Shown: in pieces, positions 1 to 11,689 of the stretch
Layout of the letters: each line of letters starts with the position of its first letter
Position numbering within the stretch: the first letter of the stretch is position 1
DNA from: Iris pallida
Taxonomy: Eukaryota; Streptophyta; Magnoliopsida; Asparagales; Iridaceae
NCBI GenBank assembly: GCA_029216955.1
Contig: JANAVB010010791.1
Location: 4,455,831-4,519,830 of the forward strand
DNA length: 64,000 nucleotides
Direction: 5' to 3'
Notes under the pieces: model-generated
What the model was told of the DNA's origin: nothing
What the model saw: the letters and a program-made list of their open reading frames with translations, nothing else
The model's database searches: none
Made by a program: the position numbers and the translations under genes

Positions 1-1400
1 ATGTTTTCGATAGTTTTTATGGCCTACATTTTCAAACTTTGTATTCGTATAGAACTCCTTGAATAGCACAGTATTCTAATCTGTTGCTTATGTGATTGTA
101 GGTGGTCACGTAGGCGACGTCTAAGTGCAGCCAACCAGTCCCTCGCCTGAAGCAAAGACTAAGGTGAATGGCTGACCTCCTTCACCTTGATCTCTGGTTT
201 CAAAATTAAGAACTCGAGATAACTATATCAATTTAGAGTAATTTACTCTGAAAATATAAGTTTCATACCAAAAAAATAAAGTTTAAGGTTATAGAAAGGA
301 GATAAGATTATTTTATGATCTGCAAAATAGTTTCGGCATATGGTGCTTAAAGAAATTTTGTGCCTACGGGATGCAAAATTAGAACGTATGGCTTTGTTTG
401 CAAACCAAAGAAATGAATAGATTAATGAATATCGCAACCATAATGCCAAGTGGATAAAATGGCTAAGTTTCGAAAAATACAAAAACGATTATTGGACAAC
501 TTGTGCACAAGGGGTAGTTTACTCGAACGGTTGCCTAGGCCAAGGAACCAATTCGGCCCGAGAGAAACGAGTATAGCAAGTGCCAGCAGGATCGACGCAG
601 GTGATTCAAGAACTTTTGTATAGGGCTCGCTACCCGCCGCAAAAGGATCGCCGTCTAACCTAGCGATAGTCTATGATGGCTTGACATTGCCAGTCACCTT
701 CACACCCTTTCACTGCTTGAACTAACGCATGTGACATGGGATAAACTTGATAGTTGCTTAATGTATACAATTTTATATGCTTGTCTCAAAACATGTTAAC
801 ATGCAAATCGATCAGGATGGTTAGAAAGATCACCAAATAGCTAACATGTTTTATAAAACTACTTGAACAAATGAGAGCATGGATTTTAATTAGCCACTCA
901 CCAGTATATGTGATCACACTGACCCTCACTCTCTACAGGTGGTACGAATCAAAAGGGACGCACCAACTGACCAAGGCGACGTTCGGGTTTTGAAGATTCG
1001 ACTGCGCGTCGAAGACTCCCGTCGTATCACTTTTGAAGACTCTATGCAATAGTCCAAGGAACATGTCTTGGTCTCCCTCTAATTCAGGTGGCTGGAATAC
1101 TTTTGTTGTAAATGAGGGATGCATGTATGGAACGTCGATCTCATCGATAATCCTTTTTATAATCGAGTCATGTTATAAGCCCACGTGACATGATTATAAT
1201 AGAGTCTGTAAATGATGTCTATTATCAATAAAATACAAAGTTTCTCTCTCTTAATGTTTTATTCAATTTATCTGCACTCTTTCTCTTAGATGTTGTGTTT
1301 TAGATTACCTTATGACTATGTCTTGTGCAATCGCAACCTAGGTTCGCACGACATCACATCCGGGGGATTACTATCGATTCTTCAGAATCGGGGTATGATA
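1..1400 (+). repeat. 5' LTR of element A (left end outside window)
   Basis: This segment aligns along its length with 6621-8014. It ends with a degenerate TGATA, where the 3' LTR ends with TGACA. A likely polyadenylation signal, CAATAAAA, lies near 1225 and is conserved near 7841 in the other copy. No open reading frame in it is credible; the small ones are not conserved between the two LTRs. Confidence 0.88.
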
Positions 1401-1403
1401 TAA

Positions 1404-1415
1404 TGGTATCACAGT
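1404..1415 (+). other. Primer-binding site of element A (initiator tRNA-Met type)
   Basis: The bases TGGTATCACAGT start three bases after the LTR end. The usual plant initiator tRNA-Met site is TGGTATCAGAGC, so ten of twelve positions agree. Position and match together fix the LTR boundary at 1400. Confidence 0.85.
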
Positions 1416-1552
1416 ACGACTTTACATCCTTGGCCTCTAGTCTCGAGTCTCTAGTCTCAAACCATTGACCTCATGTTGATGAGATGAGTTATTCCATATG
1501 CTAAACCCAAGACATTTTTTTAAACTAATAGGAGTTTACTTTTTCCCCAGGA

Positions 1553-2818
1553 GTTGTGGAACCTCGGGCAGAGGGCGAGGCGAGCGCTTCTAGCAGCTCG
1601 AGTAGTTTCGAAGCCAAGCCTTCCGTCAACCCAACGGGGAGGATGCCTACCAAAGCCAGACCTTTCGGCAATCCTATTGAACGGATGCTACATATGCTCG
1701 AAATACAGCAAAGATAGGCCGTAATATTCCAACAAGAAATCGAGAAGCTACGTCTACAGTCCGAAAGGCGACATGCCAAATTTGAAGCCCAGTTCAAAGC
1801 ACAATTCAAGATGCAACAAGGGTAACTTGACACGCTACGACAGTTGGTACAAAAATTTATGACCAACAGGAAATTTGTAATCTATACTGTCGAACCTGTG
1901 ACCCAACCCATTGAAGTCGTACCCTGGGAGCCTTCGTCTCAGCCTATGCCGCCAAAGAATAACACCTTCGACTATACCAACTTCGAGAAGGCATTTCACA
2001 CTTCCTTCTCTGGCATCGAATACCCTTCCCTTACAATCGACCGATTAGATGAGATCAAAGACAACTTCGAGCTCCTCGGCATCAATGAGGCCAAGAAAGT
2101 CACTTGCGTTCAACTTCAACTTTGGTTGAACGCACACGACAGTTGGGCAGTACAAAAGCAAGCTACCCATCACGATGATTCCACCGCGCCGATCTCCTGG
2201 GCTACGTTCCGTAAGGCTTTCAAAGTCGAGTACTTACCTACGGCGAACCGCCAGGCAAAGGAGAATAAGTTCATTTAGCTGAAACATGAAAACATGATGG
2301 TACATGAGTATGCTGCAGAATTCAACAAGTTTGTCCGATTTGCGGGTGTCTACCTGCCAACGACGGTGAGTCAAGCACGAAGATTTGAAGTGGTCCTGAG
2401 GCCTTCAATTTTTGCTCATGTGACTCTGCCCTAGTATCAAACAATAGGCGAGTCACTCAATCATGCCCTTCGTCTCGAGCCTCAATACCCCTCGGTCGCC
2501 AAAGGCACTGTGCATAACTATAATCACAAGGGCCATGGAAACACATGAAGTAACAATGCGCATAAGCGTCCAAACCACGACAATAGAGGCGGCAACCATA
2601 GGAGGAACCAAGTAGCTTATAATCATTGCCACAATGTGGGGCATGTGGCTAACGAATGATTAATAAAAAGTGGAGCATGCTTCATGTGCGGTCGAGTAGG
2701 GCACGTCTCATGCAACTTTCCTGAAAGTGGGCCGAACCAACGCCCGCCGCAACAGCAACACCTACAAAATAGAGACCAAGCACCTCAGACTCCACAGACT
2801 GCACCACAAAATGGCTAA
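1553..2818 (+). pseudogene. gag of element A (broken)
   Basis: One frame runs from about 1553 and reads a retrotransposon Gag (capsid/nucleocapsid precursor). An acidic, serine-rich N-terminus is followed by a charged coiled-coil-like stretch near 1735-1830 (QQEIEKLRLQSERR), a capsid core at 2040-2400 with WATFRKAF and the later VHEYAAEFNKF, and a basic tail. A zinc-knuckle-like CFMCGRVGH motif lies near 2680. It keeps CX2CX4H but lacks the last cysteine at the usual spacing. At least six in-frame stops are present, including 1715-1717, 1823-1825 and 2276-2278. The start codon is uncertain. The same frame runs on into the protease, so gag and protease were probably one polyprotein. Confidence 0.85.
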
Positions 2819-2854
2819 AACCATTTCCCCAATACCCAGGGCCGTGTTTACACC

Positions 2855-3238
2855 ATGAACCGGGATAAAGCGTTCACATCTGACACAGTCGTGACAGGTA
2901 TACTGCTTTTCAATAACAAACCTGCTCTTGTACTGTTTGATTCAGGTGCCATGCATAGCTTTATATCGACATATTTTATCACCGAATGCACATTTCCTAT
3001 GACACCGTTAGGCCTTGATCTTAGTGTTAACATACCATTGGGCGTGTCACTATTTGTAAACTTAGCTTGCAAAGACGAAATCATTTGTATTGGAGGTAAT
3101 AAGGTCTGTCTTGATGTGATAGTTCTAAACATTAAGGACTATGACATCATTCTGGGAATAGATTGGCTCGGCCCTTGCAACGGCACCATTGACTGCACAG
3201 AAAAGAAGGTCACTTTTTGCATACTAGGAATGACCTAA
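2855..3238 (+). pseudogene. Aspartic protease domain of element A
   Basis: The 127-residue open stretch has the catalytic motif LFDSGAMHSFIS near residues 28-39 and the conserved C-terminal DIILGIDWL near residues 96-104, the layout of retrotransposon aspartic proteases (RVP_2 type). The family cuts the Gag-Pol polyprotein inside the particle and works as a homodimer, each subunit giving one DSG/DTG aspartate. It follows gag in the same frame, separated from it by one stop at 2816-2818. After the stop at 3238 the reading frame shifts before the RT. Confidence 0.88.
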
Positions 3239-3293
3239 TTTTACTACTCGTGTGGTGAAGCATCGCCGACTTGCATGATGATCTTAGCAATAT

Positions 3294-4290
3294 TTGCTTA
3301 AGGATGCTGCATTCCAGATGCGAAGGCTATTTGGCATCCGTTCGAGACATGAGAAAGATGGTACAAACATGGGTCAGACTGACGTTGTGGCAGAATTCCC
3401 AGACGTGTTTCTGGACGAGCTGCCCGACATGCCACCTGATCGAGAGATTGAGTTCACCATTGACATATTCTTTGATACTCGATCTATCTCTAAACCTGCG
3501 TACAGAATGGACCCTACAGAGCATAAGAAACTCAAAATATAGTTGCAAGAGCTGCTCATCAAAGGATTCATACGGCCTAACATCTCTCCATGGGGAGCGC
3601 CTGTGTTGTTTGTCAAGAAGAAGCACGGCTTAATGCATCTTTGTATCGATTATCGAGAGCTGAATAAGGCCACTATCCAGAAAAAATATCCATTCCCCTA
3701 TATACATGACCTGTTCGATCAATTATAAGGTACTTCGGTATTTTCTAAAATTGATCTTCGCTCGGGTTACCATCAACTCAAGATTAAGCCAGACAATATG
3801 TCAAAGTCAGCCTTCTGTACTCGGTACAGCCATTACGATTCCTGGTAATGTCGCTCGGCCTAACGAATGCCCCAGCTGCTTTCATGGATTTAATGAATCG
3901 GGTGTTTTGATCCTTCCTCGATAAGTTCATAGTAGTCTTCATTGACGATATACTTGTCTACTCGAAGGACAAACGACAACACGCTGAGTACCTACGGACC
4001 GAGCTTCAGACCCTTTGGGAGTTCTATGCAAAGTAGAGCAAGTGTGAATTTTGGTTGAGCAGCGTCATATTTCTCGGACATATTATTTCATACGAAGGTA
4101 TTACAGTCGACCCAAAGAAAGTTGAAGTCACCGTCGATTGGAAACGGCCAGCACCAGTCGGCAAGATTTGAAGCTTTCTTGGCTTAGTTGGATACTATCG
4201 ATGCTTCATGAAGGACTTAGCAAAGATCGTATTGCCTCTGAGTCGCCTCACCAAAAAAGGAGTCACTTTTGAATGGTCAGACGACTGTGA
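3294..4290 (+). pseudogene. Reverse transcriptase domain of element A (frameshifted)
   Basis: Starting near 3350 the sequence reads VAEFPDVFLDELPDMPPDRE, the usual entry to Ty3/gypsy RT, then [23 protein letters not shown], and after a stop at 3728 [17 protein letters not shown] frame change near 3835 is followed by GLTNAPAAFMDLMNR, and the active site reads [10 protein letters not shown] near 3944-3970, the FIDD form common in Tekay-type elements. The thumb and connection region (FLGHIIS, SFLGLVGYYR) is readable up to about 4290. Stops near 3541, 3728, 3910, 4036 and 4168 and at least two frameshifts make the enzyme non-functional. Confidence 0.9.
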
Positions 4291-4314
4291 AGCTTCCTTC
4301 TAGGAGTTAAAGCA

Positions 4315-4710
4315 ATGGCTCATCTCGGCCCGATACTAGCACTTCCAGAAGGGACTGAGGGATTCCAGATCTTCAGCGATGCGTCCGACCAGGGTTTGCG
4401 GTGTGTGCTGATACAATGGAACAAGGTGATATATTTTACTTCCCGACATCTAAAGTCGCATGAGAAGAACTACCCCACCTATGACCTGGAGTTAGCGGCG
4501 ATTGTGTTCGTATTGAAATTATGGCATCACTATATTTATGGTGTGGCATACGCGATCTATACGAATCACAAGAGCCTTAAGTATCTATTCATGTAGAAGG
4601 AGCTAAAGTTACGGCAAAGGCGTTGGCTTGAACTGATCAAAGATTATGATTTGGCCATTGACTATATGCTGGGCAAGGAAAATGTTGTGGAAGATTCTCT
4701 GAGTCGGAAG
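4315..4710 (+). pseudogene. RNase H domain of element A
   Basis: A 93-residue stretch contains [18 protein letters not shown] (first catalytic aspartate), [20 protein letters not shown] (catalytic glutamate region) and [12 protein letters not shown], where the usual TDHKSL has changed to TNHKSL and so lost a conserved acidic residue. After a stop near 4594 the rest reads [13 protein letters not shown] and a degraded DALSR (here DSLSR). In the family this domain removes the RNA strand of the RNA-DNA hybrid. It is a different frame from the preceding RT segment. Confidence 0.88.
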
Positions 4711-4827
4711 TATATTGCCTCGCTATCCATCTACCAAAGATTGCTACGTGACTTAGAAGAGATAGATATCGACCTCCGGGTTTGATTCAGGGATGTGCAG
4801 TTGGTATAATTACAGCTAGAGCCAACC

Positions 4828-5990
4828 TTGCGAGAAAAGATCAAGACCGCTCAAAAGGACGATCCGTATCTAAAAAAGATGCAGAAGCTAATCTCAACGG
4901 GTAAGACGACCGGCTTTGCGGAAGATAAAACTATCGTGCTTTGGTTGAAGGATAGGCTATGCATTCCGGATGATTCAGAACATAAAAAGGAGATATTGAC
5001 GGAGGCATACTACACAAAATACACCTTGTATCCAGGTAGCACGAAGATGTACATGGACCTTCGTACGACCTTCTGGTGGCACAGAATGGAGAGAGATGTG
5101 GCACTCCTCGTGTCGCAATACATGGCATGTCAGCAGGTGAATGCTGAGCATTAGAGGCCCGAAGATGAGATGCAGAATCTGGCAATTCTGGAATGGAAGT
5201 GGCAGCACGTATACATAGATTTTGTGGTTGGTCTGCCGAAGATGCCACGGGGAAATAATGCCATCTGGATCGTCGTTGAACGACTAACCAAGGCAGTGCA
5301 CTTTATTGCCATTAAAGTTATTTAGAGCATTGATCACCTGGCTTAAATTTATCTTGATAAGATAGTATGGCTGCATGGAGTCCCTGTATCCATCGTCTCT
5401 GATCGAGATGGACGATTTCTATCGCACTTTGGAGTAGCCTTCAGTCGGCTATAGGTACCAAGTTATAGTTCAGCTCAACTTACCATCCCCAGACTGATAG
5501 CCAAATAGAGCGTGTGAATGAGATTATTGTAGACATGTTACGGCTCTGCGCAATTGACTTCAAGTCGAGTTGGGATGTTCATCTACCTCTGGCTGAATTT
5601 GCATACAATAATAGCTATCAATCCAACATCCAGATGGCACCGTATGAAGCTTTGTACGGACAAAAGTGTAGGTCACCCATTTGCTGGGACGAAGTTGGAG
5701 AGCGGCAGATTTTCTGCCCGGAGCTGGTAGAACAGACTGTGTAGAAAGTTTGGCTCATATGTGAAAGATTAAAGACTGCATAGAGTCGGCAGAAGAGTTA
5801 CGCGAATGTCCGTCGTCAACCCCTTGAATTCCTATAAGACGATCACGCATTTCTTAAAGTGACGCCCATGCGAGGAGTTACCCGATTTGATACAAAGGGA
5901 AAGCTGAGTCCGAGATTCATTGGGTCATTCAAAATACTCAAGCCAGTTGCCCCGGTGGCCTAACAAATTTCCCTGCGACCACCGCTAGCA
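4828..5990 (+). pseudogene. Integrase of element A
   Basis: The zinc-binding region is recognisable near 5005-5140 (YPGSTKMYMDLRTTFWWHRM then MACQQV) but damaged: the conserved histidines and the first cysteine of CX2C are replaced. The catalytic core follows with [17 protein letters not shown] and, after a frame change, ERVNE, so the three acidic positions can be located at about 5217, 5400 and 5510. The C-terminal part contains NNSYQSNIQMAPYEALYG and GKLSPRFIGSFKIL. Stops occur near 5152, 5322, 5344, 5451 and 5742. No intron-like insert is seen before the C-terminal module, unlike element D. Confidence 0.87.
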
Positions 5991-5993
5991 GAT

Positions 5994-6266
5994 GTGTACG
6001 ATGTCTTCTACATCTTTCAGTTGTGGAAGTACGTGCACGATCCAAGCCAGGTGGTAGATTTTTGTCAACTGGAGCTGAATGCTGACTTATCCTATATTGA
6101 GGTGCCAGTCCAAATCTTGGAGCGCAAGGATAAGTTGCATCGAAATCGAGAGATCCCTTTCATCTGTGTACTCTGTTGCAATCATTCAGTCGAGGAGTCT
6201 ACCTGGGAGCTTGAATCGAAGATGAAGAAGAAATTTTTTTATTGTTCTCGTAGGGGTAGGTTCTAA
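5994..6266 (+). pseudogene. Chromodomain at the C-terminus of element A pol
   Basis: The segment reads YIEVPVQILERKDKLHRNRE, IPFICVLCCNH and EESTWELESKMKKKF, the beta strands and final helix of a retroelement chromodomain. In chromoviruses this module follows the integrase and is thought to steer integration toward particular chromatin. The tryptophan normally in the middle strand (VLW) is a cysteine here, so aromatic-cage function is doubtful. The stop at 6264-6266 is at about the expected end. Confidence 0.85.
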
Positions 6267-6307
6267 TCTTAAGTTTCGAGGATGAAACTTTTTTTAGTTG
6301 GTTATGG

Positions 6308-8014
6308 TGTAGTGTCCTGTCCCTATATCTTGCCCCATTTCCGTCCATGGGGTACGCGAGAAAGGAACGTTGTCGCTACCGATTCAGTCGGGACCGATAG
6401 ATCGGGATCGGTTGAATCGGTCGGACGAAAACGATTGAATTAAGATCATTTTCTCGTTATGGAAAGGCTTATTCAAAATCAAGTCCTATATTCAGCGGGT
6501 TGTACCTCGAGGATTGATTCTGCGGCTGAGTCGGAAGAGACCTTTCGTTGCTCTACTTTTTATGCCGCACTTGTTTTGGCTTTGGCTTTGGTATTCATGA
6601 ATGCATTTTTGTGAATATTTTTGATGGTTTTCATGGCTTGCATTTTTGAACTTCCCATTCGTATCGAACTCCTTGAATAGCATAGTGTTCTAATCAGTTG
6701 CTTATGCGATTGCAGGTGATCGCATAGGCGACATCTAAGTGCAGCTAACCAGTCCCTCATTTGAAGCAAAGACTAAGGTGAGTAGCTGAACTCCTTCACC
6801 TCGACCTCTAGTTTCAAAATTTAAGAACTAGGGATAACTGTATCAATTTAGAGCAATTTACTCTAAAAATATAAGTTTTACACCAAAAAGAAAAAATTTT
6901 AAGGTTCTAGAAAAGAGAGAAGATTATTTCGTGATCTGCAAAATAGTTTCGACATACGATGCCTAGAGAAATTTGGAACTACGGGACACTAAATCAGAAC
7001 ATACGGCTTTGTGTGCAAACCAAAGAAATGAATAGATTAACGAATAACGCAACGATAAGGCTAAGTGCATAAAATGGCCAAGTTTTGAGAAGAACAAAAA
7101 TGGTCATTAGACAACTTGTACACAAGGGGTAGTTTCCTCGAGCGGTTGCCTAGGCCAAGGATCCGATTCGGCCCGGAAGGAACGAGTATAGCAAGTTCCA
7201 GCAGGATCGACATGGGTAATTCGAAAACTTTCGCATAGGGCGCGCTACCCTCCGTGAAAGGGTCGCTGGTAAACCCAGTTATAGTCCGTGACAGCTTGAC
7301 ATTGCCAGTGACCTTCACACCCGTTCACTGCTTGAACTAATGCATGTGACACGGGATGGACATGATAGCTGCTGAATATATAAAATTTTATATGCTTGTC
7401 TCAAAACATGATAACATGCAAATCGACCAGGATGGTTAGAAAGATCACCAAATAGATAACATATTTTATAAAACTGCTTGAACAAATGAGAGCACCGGTT
7501 TCAATTAGCCATATGTAAGTACATGTGATCGTACTGACCCTCGCTCTCTACAGGTGGTATGAATCAGGTGGGACGTGCCAACTGACCAAGGCGACGTTCA
7601 TGTTTTAAAGCTTCGACCGCGCGTCAAGGACTCCCGTCGTATCACTTTTGAAGTCTCTCTGCAATAGTCCAAGGAACATGTCTCGGCCTCCCTCCAATAC
7701 AGGTGGCTAGAATACTTTTATTGTAAATGAGGGATGCATGTATGGAACGACGATCTCATCGGTACTACTTTTGTAATCGAGTCATGTTATAAGCCCGCGT
7801 GGCACATTTGTAATAGAGTCTGTAAATGATGTCTATTATCAATAAAATGCAAAGTTTTTATGTCTCAATGTGTTGTTTAATTTGTCTGTGCTCTTTTGCT
7901 TAGATGTTGTGTTTCGGATTACCTTATGACTATGCCTTGTACGATCGCAACCTAGTTTCGCATGGCATCATGCCCAGGGGATGACTATCGATTCTTCGAA
8001 AACGGGGCCTGACA
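6308..8014 (+). repeat. 3' LTR of element A (complete, ~1.7 kb)
   Basis: It begins TGTAGTGTCCTGTCCC just after the remnant TCGAGGATGAAAC box that precedes the 3' LTR in this lineage, and ends GGCCTGACA at 8014. Its last 1394 bases match 1-1400. CAATAAAA near 7841 is the likely polyadenylation signal. The five bases after it (ctatg) should be the target duplication; the partner copy is outside the window. Confidence 0.9.
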
Positions 8015-8087
8015 CTATGTGCTCAAAGGAAAGATCTAGGAGTAGATCAACGTTAAAGCAATCATCCTTCGAAAGGATGAGAAGACG

Positions 8088-8640
8088 GTGACAACAAATG
8101 TCGTATCTTTACAATCCGGAGGCTTTGCTCCTCAGTTAGTTACCAACAGTGTTGTCCCAATTTCGAAGGCAACTATAGAGATTGTCAACCTCCTGTCGGC
8201 ACAAAATAATGTTTTGGATCCACTATCAACAGCCGAAGGCGAGCTCATGTGGGTCCATTCAGACCTCGTTGGCAAATTTGAACAAAAGTCGTCTGTTCCT
8301 TCTGTTAAATCGAAGAAGTCAGCCAAGTACAAATCATGCAACATGGTTTCAAGTAAGCACTCTCTGCTTGATGGCCGCGTTCCTTCTTTGAAGACTACTT
8401 TCATTCTAGCAGGATCTGTATCTTCTGCAGAGACTGCTCCGTCATTATCAAAAGTCAACTATCGGCCCGAATTCAATCGATACAATCAGTAATCTCGCGA
8501 GCTGATGATAAAGATGGGATATGACTTTCAGAAAGCCCCAGGCTTGAATAATGGAAAGGGGTCTCCGATACCCTTATCTTTACCACTCCAAGATAACAGG
8601 TCTCGTGTTGGATTGGGATTCAGGATAGATCACAGAATTC
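8088..8640 (+). pseudogene. gag end of element B with a G-patch-like motif
   Basis: The first open stretch (8088-8492) reads VSLQSGGF, then PISKATIEIVNLL and ELMWVHSDLVGKF. These align with VSVQFGSF, PLATMEIANLP and KVMWIHPDLVSEV in G at the same place after the nucleocapsid. After a stop at 8490-8492 the frame continues with MGYDFQKAPGLNNGKG and RVGLGF, a degenerate G-patch-like pattern (glycines at regular spacing around GY, GLN and GLGF). G and E have this pattern only after the protease, so B may carry a second copy. Function is not known; G-patches in other proteins bind RNA or helicases. Confidence 0.65.
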
Positions 8641-8654
8641 CCTAGTAGAAAAAG

Positions 8655-9690
8655 AAATCATCCAAGAGCAAAGCACGAATAAAAACCTGTAACATGGTTT
8701 CTCTCTCACCCACTCCCGAAGAAGAAGTCTTGACGTGTACTAGATCTGGTATACTCTACCTTAGAGATTACCTAGATGGTTAAGAGAATGAAGTTGTCAC
8801 ACTCCCTCATGTTTCTGATGTCCCTCCAATCTCAGCTCCACCAGCTGACTCGGGTCCTTCTAAGCCAACATCAGCTGATAAAGGCAAGCAACAGGTTCGC
8901 TTTGACAAGAACATGAAGAAGACCCTACTGCAGGACCTTCATAAATCTTATAACTTTGACATATTGGCTCAACTAGCCAATACTACAGCAAGACTACCGA
9001 TCTTCGAGCTCCTTCGTCTCTCGAAGGAAACTCGAGAAACATTAAGCGACACCCTGATGTAAGTCGATGCTTGTCTTGCACATCTCAAGAAGTCTGATGA
9101 AGAGCCAGTAGCTTGTCCTTAATGTCATACTGTGATGGAGATCATGCCAAATATAACCTTCACCCAGGATGACATGCTGTTGGAGGATAATCAGCACGAT
9201 CAACCTCTTTATTTCACTGGATACGTCAACGCGATGAGGGTGGATCGCATCCTTGTCGATCCCGGATCAGCACTTAGCATAATCCTAAAGACTTTGCTGG
9301 ATTCTCTAAAGATTCCAGTCCATAATCTTTCAGCAACAGTTACAACTATTCAATTATAGAAAGAGTAAACCGCTTGGAAAGATCCGCCGGAGTGTCCAGA
9401 TTGGCGATCTTCATACAAAAGTCACTTGCTATGTGATTGACAACTACGTCGCCTATAATCTATTACTAGAAAGGCCGTGGTTGCAAGATCATAGCATTGT
9501 GCTGTCCACTCTTCATCAGTGCTTTAAGTATGTGGATGATAACTGAGAGATCAAGAAGGAAATTGCTCACCTTATTCCTTTTCGAGGTGTCAAGGCCTAC
9601 TATATAGACTCTAGAATGTACAAAGAAGAGTACATGAAGGTATTGCTGGCCATGGACACTGAGGAAGACCAAAAAGATGACTCGAACGAC
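8655..9690 (+). pseudogene. Protease region of element B
   Basis: A lysine-rich stretch ending CNMVS (8655-8705) is followed by VRFDKNMKK, SYNFDILAQLANTTARL and ELLRLSKETRETL, all with direct counterparts in E and G. The protease core begins near 9170 with DQPLYFTGYVNAMRVDRILV, and the catalytic motif is VDPGSALSII, the DPGS form seen in Tat proteases. The second half (KVTCYVIDNYVAYNLLLERP) is in another frame after a shift near 9360. Stops near 9059, 9119, 9357 and 9543 inactivate it. Confidence 0.75.
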
Positions 9691-10480
9691 GTCTTGGAGA
9701 TTCCAGTCAAAGGACGTACCTCTCATCCTTCCTTCTCTCAGATGCTAACCATAACTCTTGTTCTTCCTACTGAAAAAGTTGAGCAAAGGAAGCTTACCTC
9801 TTCCAAGCCTCTTGTTATCGACCTTCATCGTAACAAGCCTACTCCTTCTCTTTCTCCTCCTCTTATTATCGACCTGACGGTGTCTCCAGCCAAGGTCGTA
9901 AATGCTGTTGTAACTGTTGAGACTGAAAATATCAATAAAGTAATGTCTCCTTCGCAGTATACTAATGTCAATTATTATGCACAAAATTACTTAGAAATTC
10001 TGGACAAGTTTGAACGTTTTACCTTAGGAGCAATTCAATCTTTTCAAAATGAGATATAGTACGAACCAATACAAAATTCATTCTCCATAGTACCTCCTCG
10101 GAACGATGATGAGCATCAAATCCTTTTCAACAGAGAACGTAATCAAAGAATTATACTCAACATCGATTCAGAAATGACGATCATGGAAGAATACAACTGC
10201 GTCGTTATAGTCAGCAGTCCAAAAATATTATTCAAAAAATGGGTTACAATTTTGGGCCTGGATTGAACGGAGGCAAAGGTAGATGTACTCCTATTCGAAT
10301 ACCTGCTTCTAAAGAAAAGTATTCATAATACTACAGTAAGACCAGACGTGGGTTAGGCTACATTACACCGAACATAATCCCAGATAGATCTGAATCAGAC
10401 GAAGAAATACGATCTCATTCTTCCGATTCTACTTCATGGGACTCAGATACCAGCAAAGGGAAAGTTCATCAACTAACTTT
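9616..10480 (+). pseudogene. Protease-RT linker of element B with a second G-patch-like motif
   Basis: A 147-residue open stretch (9616-10059) holds no domain I recognise. It is rich in Ser, Thr, Pro and Val, and the position matches the PLTIRLPR-type linker of E and G. After more broken frame, 10220-10380 reads QKMGYNFGPGLNGGKGR and, after a stop, YYSKTRRGLGYITP, which matches GYDLEITPGLNYGTGRR and YYSKTRCGLGYVTP in G. This is the expected location of the G-patch-like module between protease and RT. Confidence 0.65.
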
Positions 10481-10490
10481 ATCAGTCAAG

Positions 10491-11650
10491 ATGGTGACAA
10501 CTGAATTCCTAGAAGACGATGACAATAATGAATTTATCGAGGCTTATGAAGAAGAGCCTTGGGCACAAAGGATGGATACTCAATGGGAGCTTCTCTTCGA
10601 ACAGCGTGAACCACCCACCGAGGATGAGATAATCCAAATCGATGTCGGAGACAAAGCTTCTCCAAGGCTAATTTTTATCAGCAAAAGTCTACCTAAAGCA
10701 TACAAACAAGACTTAATCTAGCTCATTAGAGAATACATTAACGTATTCGCCTGGAGCTATAAAGATATATCGGGATTAGATCCTCAAATCTCTGCTCACA
10801 AGCTCAACATTTTGCCAAATGCTAGATCGGTCAAACAATAGCAGCGACGGTTTAGTCCTGATATGATGGACGCCATAGAAGCTGATGTCAAGAAGCTCAT
10901 CGCCTGCGGCTTTGTTAGAAAGAAAAAATATCCTGACTGGGTGGCTAATGTCATCCCAGTCATAAAGAAAACTGGGAAGGTCCGAGTGTGCATCGACTTT
11001 AGAGATCTCAATGCAGCTTGTCCCAAGGACAAGTTTTTTCTTCCAATAACTGATGTCATGATCGATAACACATGCAGGTTTGAGCAAATGTCTTTCATAG
11101 ATGGATTCTCTGGTTATAATAAGATCAAGATAAATCTCAAAGATAAAAAACATACATCTTTTTACACTCATATAAGAGTCTACTGCTACACAGTCATTCC
11201 ATTTGGTCTCAAGAATGCTGGTGCCACATATCAGTAAGCTATGAGTACTATTTTCTATGAACATTTACAAAAAATAGTCGAATGCTATGTCGACGATATT
11301 GATGTCAAGTTTCGTCTAAAAAAGATCACATTCAAGAATTAAGAACTATTTTTGATCTAATGCGCTAGTATCAACTCAAAATGAATCTCACCAAGTCATT
11401 TCTGGGAGTCTCTAGTGACAAATTTCTCGGATTCGTTATTACCTCCAAGGGTATACAGTTGACCCCGAGAAAGTCAAAGTCATTCAAGAGATGCATCCTC
11501 CACGAAACCTAAAAGAGCTACGAGAATTCCAGGGACGACTTGTGTATATCCGGAGATTCATCTCAAATCTCTCTGGACGCTGCAAACCGTTCACTCAACT
11601 AACGAAGAAAGGTGTGTCTTTTGTTTGGACTGATGAATGCTAGTAAGCAT
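10491..11650 (+). pseudogene. Reverse transcriptase of element B
   Basis: The lead-in EEEPWAQRMDTQWELLFEQR and EPPTEDEIIQIDVGDKAS matches E and G almost residue for residue. After a stop at 10719-10721 the RT reads INVFAWSYKDISGLDP, QRRFSPDMMDAIEADVKKLI, YPDWVANVIPV, VCIDFRDLN, SFIDGFSGYNKIK and FGLKNAGATYQ, with the active site CYVDDIDVKF near 11284. A stop at 11235 lies before the active site and a frame change just after it. The catalytic YVDD is intact but the enzyme is not. Confidence 0.88.
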
Positions 11651-11689
11651 TCGAGGACATTAAATGATACTTGATGAACCCTCCTGTCC

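Larger units (their letters stand above)
1..8014 (+). mobile_element. Element A: degenerate Ty3/gypsy chromovirus (Tekay/Del-like), 5' LTR cut by the window edge
   Basis: The order is partial 5' LTR, primer-binding site, gag, protease, RT, RNase H, integrase, chromodomain, 3' LTR, all on the plus strand. Base 1 corresponds to about base 6621 of the 3' LTR, so roughly 310 bp of the 5' LTR lie outside the window. The two LTRs differ at many positions (about 15% in one 145-bp stretch compared by eye), and every reading frame is broken by stops and frameshifts. The element is therefore old and dead. The chromodomain after the integrase and the initiator tRNA-Met primer site are typical of plant chromoviruses. 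The right flank at 8015 falls inside the gag-pol of element B, so A is an insertion into B. Confidence 0.9.

Noticed and set aside
243..482. Small antisense frames in the A LTR (243-482, 933-1124)
   Set aside because: They are not kept in the other LTR copy and have no domain.
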